From Tethya wilhelma (lineage: Eukaryota; Porifera; Demospongiae; Tethyida; Tethyidae), in contig CAXIPT010000002.1 of the NCBI GenBank assembly GCA_964030475.1, forward strand, positions 1,314,519-1,378,518: DNA of 64,000 nucleotides. Reading direction: 5' to 3'. The position numbers and the translations under genes are program-made. Below are positions 11,384 through 24,109 of the stretch, in pieces. Under the pieces are notes generated by a model. The model made no database searches. It saw nothing but the letters and a program-made list of their open reading frames with translations, and was not told the DNA's origin. Positions within the stretch are counted from its first letter, which is position 1, and every line of letters starts with the position of its first letter.

Positions 11384-12728
11384 TATGGTCACAGCGATTT
11401 AGGCAGTCACAAATTGTGACCCAGTTATAGATGTTTGGAAGTACCGAGCGTATGAAAGTGACCACCTTGATAATTTATGTCCTGTACATTGTTTTGATTT
11501 TCATTGTCACTAAATTATGTCAAACACTAGGGAAGAGTATCAATCAGTGTGTATTTGTGTAGAAGCACTGGTAACATGACATGTACGTGAGTATAACTGT
11601 ATTAATCTTGTGGGCTGTGCATGTTAAGTCATCAAGACTGTTGAAAAAATGTGCAAATAAACTGAGCTACTTATATACAGATTGCTAAATGTAAGTGTGG
11701 TGATTGTACTGTATGTTTTGCTTCTAGATGCTTGTTATAGTTTGCCCAGTTGTGTGGTTGAGTTAAATTTGTTTTATGGTTAATTCGTGTCTGCACTGGT
11801 TAATTAGACTTTGTACTTGGTATGTGTGTGTTCCCTGCAAGGTTTTACTTGTCTTTGGAAACTGATTTTACTTGTTTTGTGTGTAGGACTCTATAATATT
11901 GTGTTGAATATACCTTCTGTTATACCATTATTACTGTGTTATGGATTTCAGTTGCGCACAGAACTAGATCTCAGTTAAAGTCTTAAGCCTTTTACTTTCT
12001 TTTACTTTGGTGCTTGATGTAGATGTTCGTCTGTGTGCTTGTTTTTCCCCTTTGCACCTATTGTGGCATGTATTTCAAGATGATAATAATAAGCTGGAGA
12101 CTTCTTGTACATTTTAAACATTGACATAACATTCTTGATGAATCATTTGATTGCTTATTGTTCATGTTGTATACCGAGTTTAAGTTTGCTACTCCTAACT
12201 TTATTTGCTGAACCTAGTAGCACCATAAGAAGCAAGCTTATTTATGGAGAACATACTAAACCATGAGTGAAAAACTTGAGTGCATGGCCATACCCCATAT
12301 ACCACGTCAGGGTATAGATTTACTATCAGATAGATATAGGTTGTTTATTCACATGTCATGTTACTCGTTTCTCAGTCCTGATATTTTAATTATGTTGTAC
12401 CTTTGTGATGTTTAAAATTTATGATATAGCTGAAAATGTGCCGCATGAAAAAGATGCAGAAGAAGACAATGGGCAAGAGGAGTGATTACTGTGAGGACAG
12501 ATGCAAAGTATGATGATCTCTGTGCCTCGGCTAAAGATGTGCTGAATGTACTATGTCCTCATGACTGTTCATTGGCACTTCATTGGATTGATGGGACCGT
12601 GGTTCTATTGATGGTGATGACTAGACAGTTGAACTCTATCTGCAAATAATGGCTTAACCAGGGGGGGCCAGAGGGGCATTTTTCCCCTCCTTTTTTCAGT
12701 TGCGAAATTTGCGCTTTGATATTATAAT
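11384..12728. other. No gene seen
   Basis: AT-rich, T-rich on the plus strand, with no supportable open frame. A G-run (GGGGGGGCCAGAGGGG) near 12661 resembles the left end of an outer MITE that closes near 13385. Confidence 0.35.
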
Positions 12729-13111
12729 CAGTGGTGGATCTAAGATTTTTGAAAGGGGGTTTCTAACAATAGTGGGCGCAAAGCGTGCGAAAAATTTGGA
12801 GTAGCCACGCCCACTTTTGCTAAAACACGCCCATTTTATGCGTACAGCCCCACCCATTTCCCACCTGCATGAACTTTGCATTTTACCATGAGCGTCGATC
12901 GTGCTAGTGAGCTGACTAGCTAGCTGTTTTGTGCAAGTATCCAAGCTTCCTACTCGCATTTCTTGTTCTAAATTATCTCTCAAGACTCTCCAAGTAAGTA
13001 TTTTCTACTTGTAAGTTAGCTTTCTATTGTTTCTTGTAAAAAATTATAAGCTGGCCTGGCCAAAAGGGGGTTTCCACGGAAACTACGGAAACCCCCCTGG
13101 ATCCGCCACTG
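12729..13111. mobile_element. MITE with CAGTGGYGGATC ends
   Basis: The left end CAGTGGTGGATCTAAG and the right end CTGGATCCGCCACTG form imperfect terminal inverted repeats. The 5 bases ATAAT flank both sides (12724-12728 and 13112-13116), consistent with a short TSD. A related element with a GGATCCACCACTG end lies near 24110-24453. It encodes nothing convincing. Confidence 0.6.
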
Positions 13112-13401
13112 ATAATGTGCATAAACTTACTTTAGCAATGCTACTTAGCAGTCATCTTTGGCCAGAATTCAGTACAAAAGAACTTTTAGAAGCTTTCTTT
13201 AGCTGCTACAAAACTTTAGAGAGTGTTCGATCTAGCGAGCCCGTGCTACAGTTTGAATGGGAGGGGCTAAAATTAGCTAATTAAGTGGGTGTGGTTTCTG
13301 GTCGCACAAAATTTCTGCCACGCTTTGCACGCAATATTTTTATTACTCCCTCTTTTCTAAAATCCTGGCTACGCCCCTCAGGAGCCTAACTAGAGAACTC
13401 T

Positions 13402-13810
13402 TGGGTATGCACTCTTTGAATAAGAAGTTGTATTACCTTGATTGAGATCAAAATTGCCTACCACCAAGTGCTGCTAAACTAAATGTTGATCTGTGTCACA
13501 ATTGTCTTGGCCATGTAAATACTCAATACCTTAGTGATCTCTCTTGAAAAGAAGTGCATTGTATCTGGAATTTTAGCTACCCAAGAAGGTGTGACTCTCC
13601 TTTTGTGAAGGATACATTTGAGGGAAAGATGCATAGGAAGCCTTTTAATACAGTGGGAGAAAATCGATCTATCCAAAAGATTCAGTTGGTACATAGTGAT
13701 GTCTGTGGTCCAATAACAGAATCTATTGGAGGTAAAAAAATTGTTCCATTCATAGATGATTTTTCTCAGTGTTGCATGTGCTGTCTAGATTCTGAGCAAC
13801 AAGACAGAGG
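13402..13810 (+). pseudogene. Ty1/copia retrotransposon pol remnant
   Basis: One reading frame, interrupted by two TGA stops, carries the order expected of Copia pol: a GAG-pre-integrase zinc-binding segment (LCHNCLGHVN), the FEGKMHRKPFN segment, and the start of the integrase core (LVHSDVCGPI, then IGGKK and FIDDFSQ). These motifs are characteristic of the Copia family. No LTRs, protease or reverse transcriptase are visible nearby. The frame decays after about 13800. It is an old fragment about 400 bp long. Confidence 0.8.
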
Positions 13811-14726
13811 GGTAGGAACAAGGGGGTACAAGGGGTGCAGGTGCATTAGTTTGTGGTGCAATGCACCACGACTTTTTCAAGGCATTGAATGTATTTATTT
13901 ATAAGATTTTTGAATAATTGTTTCTATTACTCATTGTCTGGCTTGACAAAATTAGCTATTGTGAATTTTTTAATAATCAATGATTAAACAACCTTTTTTA
14001 CTGAATCCCACTAGATTCCTACCCCTCTGCAAGAGTTTGGTGTTTAAAAAGTTGGAAGAGTTTGAAGCCATTACCACAATTTTGTGTGGTGAATGTATTG
14101 GAATCTTGAGAGCTTGAGAATATGTTTCAAAAAATTATCAGATATCAAAAGGGATAACTCCCCAATATTTGATTTCACACTGGAGTAATTGAACACTCAA
14201 TGAGTCTCCACAGTAAATGCTATTACATTTGTGTGTTTGCACCAAATTTTGCATGGATTTCCAATGCAGATAATTTAGGAACCAGAAAACAAGTATGAAA
14301 TATTTATGTACTGTTGATTGCACTTCCGTTTGAACATTCCGTAATCCGTAATCCGTATTCTTCCGTGTTGCGTGTCGTTTCACATGTCTCAAATCACTTG
14401 TTTGACAAATTTATATGGCAGAGGCTCCAGAATTTTGGAAGTACTTCAATTACTCTTCTCCTGACTACTGCTCAGCTGCTAGCTGGTCTCAAGCTAGAAC
14501 AAGCCAGGCTATAGCCAGCCACCCTGCACCATGTAAGGCCACACGTTAGCCAATGAGAGTGGAGCGAGTAGCTGGAGTTTTCCTCAGTGTGACCCGACGA
14601 CTGCCAAAACAAAGGTATCATTAAACTGTAAGCTTAGTACAATCATATTTATAACTGCCGGGCTGTATATAGGCTGTTGCTGTATGGAGCCATCATGGTA
14701 TGATGTGCGTTTATAAGAGATGATTC
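13811..14726. other. No gene seen
   Basis: No supportable domain. This is the upstream flank of the gene at 14727 and could hold its promoter or non-coding first exon. I see no clear TATA motif that decides a start. Confidence 0.35.
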
Positions 14727-15536
14727 ATGCACACATACACACTCAAGAGTCAATCTCCAGGATCTAATGATGTTATTTGTGTGAAATCTCCTTGCAAGCC
14801 TAGTGTACGTTCCTTCCGGGTGATGCTGAAAGTAGTTAACTGCCAGAAGAAAACTGAGTATAAGATGGTGAAAATTAGGAATATTAATGATGTGGACTAC
14901 CATACTTATGACCGTTTGAAGAATTTGATTAAGGAAAATCTTTCTAGTGAAACCCCCATCCCTGAAGAGCTTGAATTCGGCTTTATTGAACCTGGCCATG
15001 GTTTGAAAGGAAAAAAAGAGTGGATCTCAGCAGATGAAGATGTAGAAGAAATGTTTGAAAAGCATCAAGGTAAAAAAGAGATTATGTTGTGGTGTTATGA
15101 TCAAACTGAGAAGAACAATTCCAGATCACGCTCTAGATCTCCTCATTCGAAAAAGAGAAGTTCTAAATATGATTCTCAAGTAAAAAAGATTTATGATGTT
15201 GATGAAACATATAAGAATTTGGATGAAAGACACAGTGGTGCATACACCTCTGAACAGAAACGGGCTTGGGCTCATCTCATTCAGCTAGGAAAACACAGCA
15301 GCTTAGACACCCCCCCAGATAAGCCTTTTTTTCGTGGTAAAATCAAGCCCAAATCTGCTGATTCAACTGATCAATCAAACAAGGTATCTTTTTCTCCTGG
15401 GAAAAGAGTAAGTCTTCGTACAGAATGCATTGAACAACTTCAAAAATGGCACTCACTTTTAGAGAGTGGAGCTATTAGCCAAAAGCAGTATGAGGATCTT
15501 CAGGAAACAATTTTGACTGATATAAAGAAACTTTGA
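14727..15536 (+). CDS. Uncharacterised protein with RS-rich linker
   Basis: Intact single-exon frame of 269 codons. The first ~30 residues look unconserved, and the Met at about 14823 (MLKVVNCQ) is a credible alternative start. Residues ~35-128 (LKVVNCQKKTEYKMVKIR to IMLWCYDQ) look like a compact beta-rich, possibly PB1/ubiquitin-like, domain. A short SRSRSRSPHSKKRSS linker follows near residue 135. The C-terminal half contains EQKRAWAHLIQL and ends with SPGKRVSLRTECIEQLQKWH and ISQKQYEDLQETIL. I believe this two-block layout recurs in uncharacterised sponge and coral proteins, possibly transposon-associated, but that is from memory. The intact frame amid degraded repeats suggests selection or recent insertion. 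Function unknown. Confidence 0.65.
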   Translation: MHTYTLKSQSPGSNDVICVKSPCKPSVRSFRVMLKVVNCQKKTEYKMVKIRNINDVDYHTYDRLKNLIKENLSSETPIPEELEFGFIEPGHGLKGKKEWISADEDVEEMFEKHQGKKEIMLWCYDQTEKNNSRSRSRSPHSKKRSSKYDSQVKKIYDVDETYKNLDERHSGAYTSEQKRAWAHLIQLGKHSSLDTPPDKPFFRGKIKPKSADSTDQSNKVSFSPGKRVSLRTECIEQLQKWHSLLESGAISQKQYEDLQETILTDIKKL

Positions 15537-15725
15537 GTTGTATACTATGCATCTCATACAGTCAAACAAGTAAAACGTTACAATCAATGATATTTGAATT
15601 GAATCAGTATTTTGAAATTACATCATATGATTGTTGTCACTATCTCTATACATGTATGAAAATGATCATGATTTTGTATATATCACTATTTTTAATCATT
15701 GATAATCACTCTGGATATCCACAAT

Positions 15726-15726
15726 N
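15726..15726. other. Single N, likely collapsed assembly gap
   Basis: The 3' flank of the uncharacterised gene switches at the N to the C-terminal coding end of long-TIR copy D. Confidence 0.7.
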
Positions 15727-16506
15727 GGTGAAGTTAAGCTTAGCTTGCTTCATCCTCACGGACCAAGCAGGTGGTACAGTTACCCTCAGACACCAAATAC
15801 CCTAACAATACCATTATCAAGTGTTTTGACAATTGTAGAACCTCGAACCACAACAGGCCATTCATACGCACTCACACAAATGGAAAGCAAAGAAGCCACA
15901 AAAAAACTCAAACTTTTTAATGACTAATTAAAATATTTAATAATTATTACCTTATTTGTAACACTTTATACAGTATTATGATAATAATATTACCTATTAT
16001 GGCAAGACAATGTTAAAACAGTGCAGACATCTACATACATAATCCCACGGAACTCATGAACACTTAATTTCTCCAAAGCCGATTTTTTTCCAAATATTTA
16101 TGAATCATTGATAAACGTTCAGTAAAAGTTAGAAAAAAATTCAAGGAACCCGACTGTGTGAAAAGTAGAGTCGAAGGGTACGCTTATTGACCTTTAACCT
16201 CAAAAACAAATTACACCCACTTGTTGCATATCATCTTGAAGCACTTTTCATAGGCTATCAAAAAATGCTTTTACTTTTTTTATAGCTTGTTCCTATCCAA
16301 AGTTATGATCACTTTTGTGCAATGGAGTTCAAGCAAAATTCCCAAAAATCTATATGTTTGGAGGTTTGGTTCTGGGAAGCCATACCACCTGAGCAGCTAA
16401 AACTCATCATGGTTTTATGTTTTCACACCTAGTATGTATGCAACGAATTTTAAAAAAATCTGACATGGGTGTCATTATTTCATGTTGATTACACATGGAA
16501 TGACCC
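15727..16506 (+). mobile_element. Long-TIR DNA transposon, copy D (3' part only)
   Basis: The last ~65 codons of the transposase are open (HPHGPSRWYSYPQTPN to KLKLFND, stop at about 15925), followed by the complete terminal repeat at about 16045-16506. The repeat ends with GGAATGACCC exactly as in copies B and C but on the 3' side of the gene, which proves that the long repeat is a true TIR. Everything 5' of the N is missing. Confidence 0.85.
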
Positions 16507-16589
16507 TTTGCAGTTAGGTAAAAATTGCTTAGCAGCGCATGGCAGGTAAAAATCGCTTAGCAGTACATGGGAAAATTGATTAGCAGTTA

Positions 16590-17429
16590 TAGCCTTGTTC
16601 CCAGGCTCCCCGCCTACCTTACACGTAAGGAAAGGGGGAGCCTGGTCTCTAATCTCACGTGAGCCTATATAAAGCAAAGACGTGTGCTAGATAGGTGAAA
16701 ATTGAACGTGGGCAGGATACAAAACTACGTAAATTTGTGCAATTGCATGCCCATGCAATTCTTAATAGTTAGCTAGCTAGCTCAGTCATAGATATTACTA
16801 CACTTATGGCCCAGTAGGCCACAGATAGATTATATGGACTCCAGGAGTGACTAGCTGTGTCTATGGTTCTGTACAAGCATGCAGAAATACAAATAAACTC
16901 AGAAGTCTTGATGTTTTTCTCAATCTCATTGCCTGATACGAGGAGCTGACTGGTTCCCTACCACTGAATAAAGCCGCTTCCCGATACCAACAGAGTGGTA
17001 GCTCAGACAAAGACAAAGATGACGGACGCTTAGTGTAACTAGCTAACACATTTTATTTCGCTGGTAAACCCTTCGCTTCTCAGCTGAGGCAGCAGTTGAG
17101 ATCGAGTGTGCAGCATCCGTCATACCAGCCTCTTAAAAGTCTCCGAGACAAGAAAACTGTTGTAGCTATTTCTTTCAACCTTTCGCTCCATGGCTAAAGC
17201 AATTAAAGATCGACTTTTACCTCTCCAGTAGATAAAATTCTATAGTACTAAGTATATACTAGCTCTGAAACAGAAAAAAAACACCCGCGTAGGCGGACTA
17301 GGAATTGCGTCATATTATGGAATGTTTCACCCACGCAATTATTATTTCCTTGGCTCACGTGAGATTAGAGACCAGGCTCCCCCCATTTCCTTACGTGTAA
17401 GGTAGGCGGGGAGCCTGGGAACGAGGCTA
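16590..17429. mobile_element. MULE-type MITE with 9-bp TSD
   Basis: Terminal inverted repeats of about 75 bp begin TAGCCTTGTTCCCAGGCTCC and close with GGGAGCCTGGGAACGAGGCTA. The direct repeat TAGCAGTTA flanks the element at 16581-16589 and 17430-17438. Nine-base TSDs with long TIRs are typical of Mutator-like elements. Each TIR also holds an internal palindrome around CCTTACACGTAAGG. The 680-bp centre encodes no transposase. Confidence 0.85.
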
Positions 17430-17438
17430 TAGCAGTTA

Positions 17439-18007
17439 GGTAAAAATCGCTCAGCAGCTAAGTAACAGTTAGGAAAAATCGCTCAGAGGTAATTGCTTAG
17501 TAGAAATTGCAAAGGTCCTTCAGGGCCACTGTACTAGTGCATGACTACAACAGCATAAAGAAATTAAGGCGTGGCACTGTTCAAGGTAGGTTAAATTGTT
17601 AGTACACACTTACGGGTCTTATTGGCAGAGATTGTTCCCTCATAGCTACTCTTGCTGGAAATATGGTCCCACTGTTTGCGCCAGGACCAGTCAGGCTGCC
17701 TTAGTCGTGGCCTCGATACAGATGGTGGGGTAAAAGCTATGGAACACTACGTGAGACAACTACTGTGAATGTCATTAATTGACTTTGTGTGGTCAATTTG
17801 GACTTTATCTAATTCCGTACTCGATTTATAATCAATTTTAGTATCCCGATTTTGTTGATATATATTTTGACAAAATTTTAATGATCGATTGGCATTCGAT
17901 TTTTATTATGCGTAGGGAGGTAAGCAGAGCTAGAGCATGGAGCAAGTAATTTGCTAATGTGACAATATCATTCTGCATGCATCATTAGACTTGCACCCAT
18001 TTTGAAT
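17439..18007. other. No gene seen
   Basis: No open frame or repeat that I can support; upstream flank of the integrase-like pseudogene. Confidence 0.35.
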
Positions 18008-19292
18008 ATGGCTAATCTTCTCGATGTATATACAGTGGAATGTGTTGAGCTCACTGTAAGTGAATATGACAATGCTAATGATGATATATGTTGCATCCAG
18101 TGTGGTGTGCTTCTTTCAGAGGAAACTTTACCTACTGAAACCTTACTATATTAGAAAGCCTTCGAGATTTGGCTAGATCAATTGAAGTAGATGAAGAAAG
18201 TCAGTGTCGGACCAAACCAGGCCACCCTCAAGTAGAAATTGGTGAAGATCAGCTTCACTATTTAATTGAGGAAGAATTTTCAATTAATCATATGAGTGAA
18301 ATGTTTAAGTGCAGTAGAAGAACCATCGAAAGATTAACGAAGCTGATCTAGATGCAATAGTTCATGGAATAGCATCACTACTTCCTATGTGTGGTGAGAA
18401 GCTTGCAAGTGGGAGATTATTGACTGATGGTGTACTAGTGCAAAGATACCGAGTCAGAGAATCACTTCATCCTCAAAGAGTGTAGATGCATGCTAGGGAT
18501 ACTCTTCACAGACGAAGATACAGTGTTCCATCACCAAATGATATCATAAATTGGTGCGTTGGCGTATTGTCATCCATGGTGGCATTGATGGTTTTAGCCA
18601 CTTAATTATGTCCTTAAAAGTATCATCCAACAATAAATCGGAAACAGTTTTAAGTGCATTTACTGATGCAGTGGCAGAGTTTGGTGTACCATCCAGCAGA
18701 AAAAGGTGGTGACAATATTCTTCTTGTGTGGTATATGCTAGACCATCCAGATCGTGGTGCTAACAGAGGTAATGCCATGACAGGAAGGAGTGTACATAAC
18801 ACGTGGATTGAACAGTTGTGGCGTGACCTATATTCTGAATGTGTTATTCTTTTATCATTTTTTCTACATGGTGTTGGTCTACTTAATCTTAACGATTTTT
18901 TTTCTTACCTATTATCCAGTGCCACTTAGACAAATTTCGCAATTGTTGACTCACCATTGACTACAGACTGAACATAAATAGGACACCAAAACAGCTGTGG
19001 ATCCTTGGCTTACATGATACAAGCAGCATATCTGCTGGCCAGCACTGACCCTGCCGTGACCGGACTATTAAATGTTTCTGAATGGGACATGTATGGCATT
19101 GATTGGTAAGCACCAGTTCCACTATATAATGATACTACAGTTACTGCCGATGAACTTGCAGATGTATTAAATGATCAGCAAAAACTAGACCTCATCTCAC
19201 TTTTGCAATCATTAGGTCGTGTAGCAGACATTGAATCTGGATTGCTTAGTCAATATGTTACTGCAAGATCATTTGTGCAACAAATTGTTTGA
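18008..19292 (+). pseudogene. Integrase-core (rve-like) protein, broken
   Basis: The protein is scattered over frames, so it is decayed. The start region (ATG at 18008) has a C-x2-C pair (CIQCGVLLSEE). A helix-turn-helix-like block follows (FSINHMSEMFKCSRRTIERL), then RYRVRESLHP, RRRYSVPSPNDI, a degraded catalytic core (GGDNILLVWYMLDHP near 18710) and the hallmark GNAMTGRSVHNTWIEQLWRD (near 18770-18830). The RSVHN...IE.LWRD signature belongs to an integrase-core family common in fish, coral and sponge genomes, probably derived from a mobile element. The D and E residues of a DDE triad cannot all be seen. No TIRs or LTRs were found around it. Confidence 0.65.
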
Positions 19293-21304
19293 TTTGCTTT
19301 ATTTTTTCAAGAGAATAACATGATTAGGTTGATAAATTTCATTAAAAATTACACCAATCAATCATCACAGTAATAAGTAACTGTTGCTAATACACAAGAA
19401 TAATAACAAACACAAACCTGCATGAACAGTTAGCAATCCCTACGAAATTGTTTTCAAAATGATAGGTGCCACAAAGGGCTAAAGTAACAAGAACAAAAAC
19501 CAACCTGCATCAACATTTAGCAATCCCTACAAATACATGTAATTTTCAATTTCAGTCATGGAAGTATAAATAGCTCCTCAAAACCTTTGTTTTCAGTGGG
19601 ACAATACTTCTGTAGTGTTTAAATTTACTTATTGGTATCTACTGAGCTGGACGTGTGTGACCTGGTGGTGAACTTAGTCACTGCTCAGTGTTGGCTTCAA
19701 GTGCTGCTGCTGCTAAAGGTATTTCGGTTAGTTATGTAGATTTTAAAAGAAATTTCTGTTTCCAATTTTAGCTGGCAGAACTTGAGACATGAGTGATCCA
19801 AAGACCCTTCGAGTCACTTTCCGGAAGAGGAATTCACTGGTTGTCTTTGGAGAGTTATTTCACTTAATGAAGAATCTACAGTTGAAGATCTCAAGCAGGA
19901 GAGCGTAAAATGCTATTTAGATTTTCTCCCTGTTAAAAATCTGGGATCAGATTTGGGACACATACGTAGACTTTGTCGCTCAAAATTTGCCCGACAAGAA
20001 TACAGTAAGTTTGTGTGTGGAGTCTGTCACCAACATCTCTGTAGGTTTTTACAATAAATACATAACTGTAGGTTACTGTTAGGTATACTTGGGAAGTTCA
20101 TGTGTGAATTAAATCGGTAACCTTTACTGAATTGATCGAAATGGAGAAACTAAAGAAGTGAAAATTTCCCAATCAATAGTAAAGATTCAATATTGTGATG
20201 TGTACTATCCTACAAACTGTTATTTTATCTTGTTTCAGACTCCTGCTGCTGTTTGTCTTTTCTGTGAACCAAATAAACCTGGACACACTACTCTGCTTTG
20301 TCTGGCTGCTACCACTGAAGGTCGACTTACATTACCATGTGCTGTTTTATAATTATGCAAGTATTAAAATTTTTAAATGGGTAGAAATAGGCAGTGCTGT
20401 AAAAAGTACTGAAGTTAGCCATGTTAATTTTTCAGTTATTATATACTACTGTACATATGATATATTCATTATATATGCAGAGGCGCTCGGAAAGTGTTAC
20501 AATCAAGTATAACCCTGATTCACATTACAGCTCTGTATTTTACAGAAATTTGAATGCTGTACAGTATGAGGATGGAAGAAATATTGTTTATGTTAATCGA
20601 GATGATGCAGCAGGGTTCGCCTTGACACAATGTCGACACACCGTTTGCATACTAGTCCTACTGTAAAGGGAAAAGAGATTTTAACTACGTATACTGACTA
20701 CGTAAACAGATACATGTCAATTTTACAGACCACGTCGTACAACTTCTCTTCTACAAAGACAATGCCAGAAATATGTGCAGGTGTTGTCAAAGCCTCAGGA
20801 ATTTTCCCGAAGAATCCTGCACAGCATGCTAGCGACTTACACTTGTTAGAAGAAACAGAATTGTGTAAAAGTATGCAGGGATACAAAAAGCTTTTTTGTG
20901 TGCAAGAGTGGTTGGTACTTCAGATGAAGGCCCCACTCACAAAGAAGTTCAGTTCTTCTGGTGTGTATGTCATATCGAAAAGGGGTATTATGCCACGTGT
21001 GGAATTGTAGAATGGATGCATGGCATTAGGACATAGTAACTTGTTTATCCTTTCCACTCTGACAGGTTCAAATATGGATGGAGCAAAAGTCAATTTTGAA
21101 AAACTGCAACAAAACCTGGAAATGTCAATGGACGTTTACATCGACTGTGTGGACAGCAGTCCATGCGGAGAAGGATCCATAAAGCTATTTAAAGGCAGTG
21201 ATTCTTTGCACCTTTAAGTCATTGAGAAAGTCCTAATTCCATTCTTGAAAGGCAGCAAAGCACAGAAAGAATAACTGAAGATGGAAAATCCAGTTGAGTA
21301 TGAG

Positions 21305-23780
21305 CAGTGTTGCCAGAATAATTTTCTAATAGTTCATAATTTTGTTCACATTTTTAGAACAAAAGTTCATAAAAATATAAAAACCTGTACAATGAGTCTA
21401 GTTCAAGTGCTACAGTCACAAAAATCATCCTGTATCTGAATCTGAATCAGACACACCGTATAAAATACCAGATGACATTCGTTCTCGAGGTGGACTGAAC
21501 TTCATACAACCACCAGCTTTAGACACTTCACATTTTACCATCAGCAGTGCACCGACTGTTTTTGTGTGCAGTCTGTTTCTCATTTTGGTCTTAATCAAGT
21601 TGATAGACGAAAACACATGTTCAACGTCAACATTAGCATGGGGTAGGCACAAGGCGATCCCATGAACCCACAGAGTATACGAAACTGCAGAGCTCCAGTA
21701 CCATCAGATATTTTTGCCAATCTTCCCCAAAAGGCCTCTGGATCCACTATCAAATGGCAAGGTAGCAAAAGAGAGCTTTCTCCACTCATTGTCAAGCTGC
21801 TGTAGCTGCTCTACAGGCAATATATTTGGGAACCCCTGAGCTAGAGGAACCAATGAAGGAAACTGTGAGTGACTGGCATCAGGATCCAATACCTGTATCA
21901 ACTCAATTACAGGATCACCAATCGGAAAGCGCTTTCTTATTTCAACAGCAGCTTCAACAAAAAATTCCTGTGCACAATTCAAAAAGTGCTTCACATCTGG
22001 ACCTCTTTGTTTTACTCGGCTGTTGACAAAGAGTAACTCTTGCCCCTAAGTATATGGCATTTAGAGGCAGGAAGTTAACACGTCAACTTCTTGGAGGGGA
22101 GTATGTCTCCAATAGCCATCACGCATGTAACAGCTAAAAAAATCTCTGTATATTGTCTGAAGACCACTGTGAAGGCTGTGGATTGAGGTCTTGGCACTCT
22201 GAAACATGAGATTTAAATCTGTGAACTTTAGGAGCACAAAATCAAGGAAATAGAAATACAACTTCCAAATAGGGTGACTCAAGATCTTTTGAGACACAAG
22301 TAGGTTATCCTGGTCTACCACAGCTTGGAAATATTCTATAAGGATATCCCATTGCTCAAGGAGTCTTGATACGCAAGCGTGAAGAGCCCTGTATTCCGCC
22401 TGACATTTCGCACTGTGGCAAAAGTAGTTGTATACGTCACGAAGAAGTTCTTCGGCTGTACGAGGTAGTTTTTCACAGGCATGAGATGCACATAAATGTG
22501 CGCTGTGACAGATGTAGTGCATAAAAAATATCTCAGGGAATTTTCTCTTTGAAGCGTGATGCCACACTGTTATGTTCTCCGAACATAACGTTGGTGGAGT
22601 CTGCAGCAAATCTGATAATATTGCTTGCTGGAATGCCATCTCTCTCATAAAGGCCCATTAGTTCTTGAGATAGGTTTTTGGCATCACATTTACCAAATGG
22701 TAAAGAGGGCGGCGATCAGTGCTCATAGACTCAAGATCATACACTCTTGTAACCACTGCTAATTCTTTGGATGTGGAGACATCTGTGGTCTCATCAATAA
22801 TCACGGGAAAATGTGAATTTTTCAACTTCTCTACAAGCTCTTGGTGAAAGTGGGGAGCCAAGGCATTCCTGATAATACATTTGGTCTTTGTGTGCTTGGC
22901 TGACTGGCTATCTTAGAATCTGGACATATCTTAGGCAAAAGCTCAGTGAAGTGATCCATGATATTAAAAGACAAGTTATGTTCTCCAATAAATCCAGCCA
23001 TGCAGATCTCAGCATCACGAACATTACCCTCAATTGAACGATCAACCAGCATACTAGTAATACGTCCCAATGTAGGATCAACAAGAGCACTTACTCTTTG
23101 TTTATGGTACACAGTATCATTGTGCTTTCGCAGAGCAGTCACGCTTGCAGCTAGCTCTCTGCTGCAGACAGTACAGAGAGCTTTGTTTGGCTTGTTTTTC
23201 AGTGGTTTGAGCCAATTCTTGAATACTGGTTCTCTCTCCCACGCACTGTGATACTTCTGTTTGTATTGCCTCTTGGGTTGAAGCCGAGTGGAGAAAAATT
23301 AATACAGTGGCATCAAGTGTGATCCATTTTTACTGCTGTCACGTGTCAGCAGACCATAAGCGAACCTTTGCTTTCTTCCTGGGTGGAGCAGCATCGTTAG
23401 CCTCAGTTTCAGAATCCGTCTCAGCCTCCGAACTACTCTGACTGCTGAAAACCTCTTCATTACTATGCATGATCAGCAAGGGACGTACTAAAAGAAACAG
23501 ACAGACAGTAACCAGTTCACTGAACCGCCACAGCCATCTGAGTCACGTGAAGCTGGTCACCTGACTCCCACGTGGTCTTATTGACCTTTCTTCAAGGTCA
23601 TTCGGATCATTTTGCTGCTGCTCAGTGCGCGCCGTGCCAGTGTCAGTGACGTCAGCTTCATCCAATTTTGCATGAAGGATGCAAATGGAGTTGTTCACAG
23701 AAAGTTCACCAAATATTCACAGAAAGTTCATAGATACTGTATAGTTCATAAAAAAGTTCAGCAAGAGGAGGAATGTTCAT
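21305..23780 (-). mobile_element. hAT element nested in the PHD-element copy
   Basis: It starts with CAGTGTTGCCAGA, a typical hAT terminus, splitting the host frame between the KMENPVEYEQ block and the RHMFTDVPGHYSF block. Both subterminal regions are rich in GTTCATA/GTTCACA motifs, as expected for hAT ends. The right end is diverged; neither the complementary TIR nor the 8-bp TSD could be identified, so the right boundary is approximate. Confidence 0.6.
21425..23200 (-). pseudogene. hAT transposase pseudogene
   Basis: Reading leftwards: a BED-like zinc finger (CTVCSRELAASVTALRKHND, near 23110-23170), the FPVIIDETTDVSTSKELAVV block (near 22780) that carries the first catalytic Asp of hAT transposases, a helical region with ICHSAHLCASHACEKL (22480-22520), and the C-terminal dimerisation block HANVDVEHVFSSINLIKTKM then RNRL (21560-21640). 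The pieces occupy different frames (23142-22831, 22861-22658, 22648-22061, 21994-21704, 21652-21425), so the gene is inactive. Its host is itself a dead transposon. Confidence 0.8.
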
Positions 23781-24109
23781 CAGGCACATGTTTACTGACG
23801 TTCCAGGGCACTACAGTTTTGTCACATTTGTTGCATGGACGAAGGTTGTTCCCATCCAGTTTGCAAGACAGGGCAAACACCACAATATAGGTGGTTTGAT
23901 GGACGTCTGACAATTACACATATTCCACCACCTATACCTGATCCTAGCAGACCTTGGGGTGGTGAATGCACTGAATGTCAAGACAAGGGTAGGATGTGTA
24001 GTGGTCATTTTTTGAACCCTAATGATACACATATTTCTCCATTACCTTCCACGAGGAACTCACCTTTCACAATAATTAAAGGTGCTTTCAAGCAGCATGC
24101 TGGCATCGC

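Noticed and set aside
16660..16680. TATATAAA as a promoter in the MITE at 16590
   Set aside because: No downstream open frame; an AT-rich coincidence is likely.
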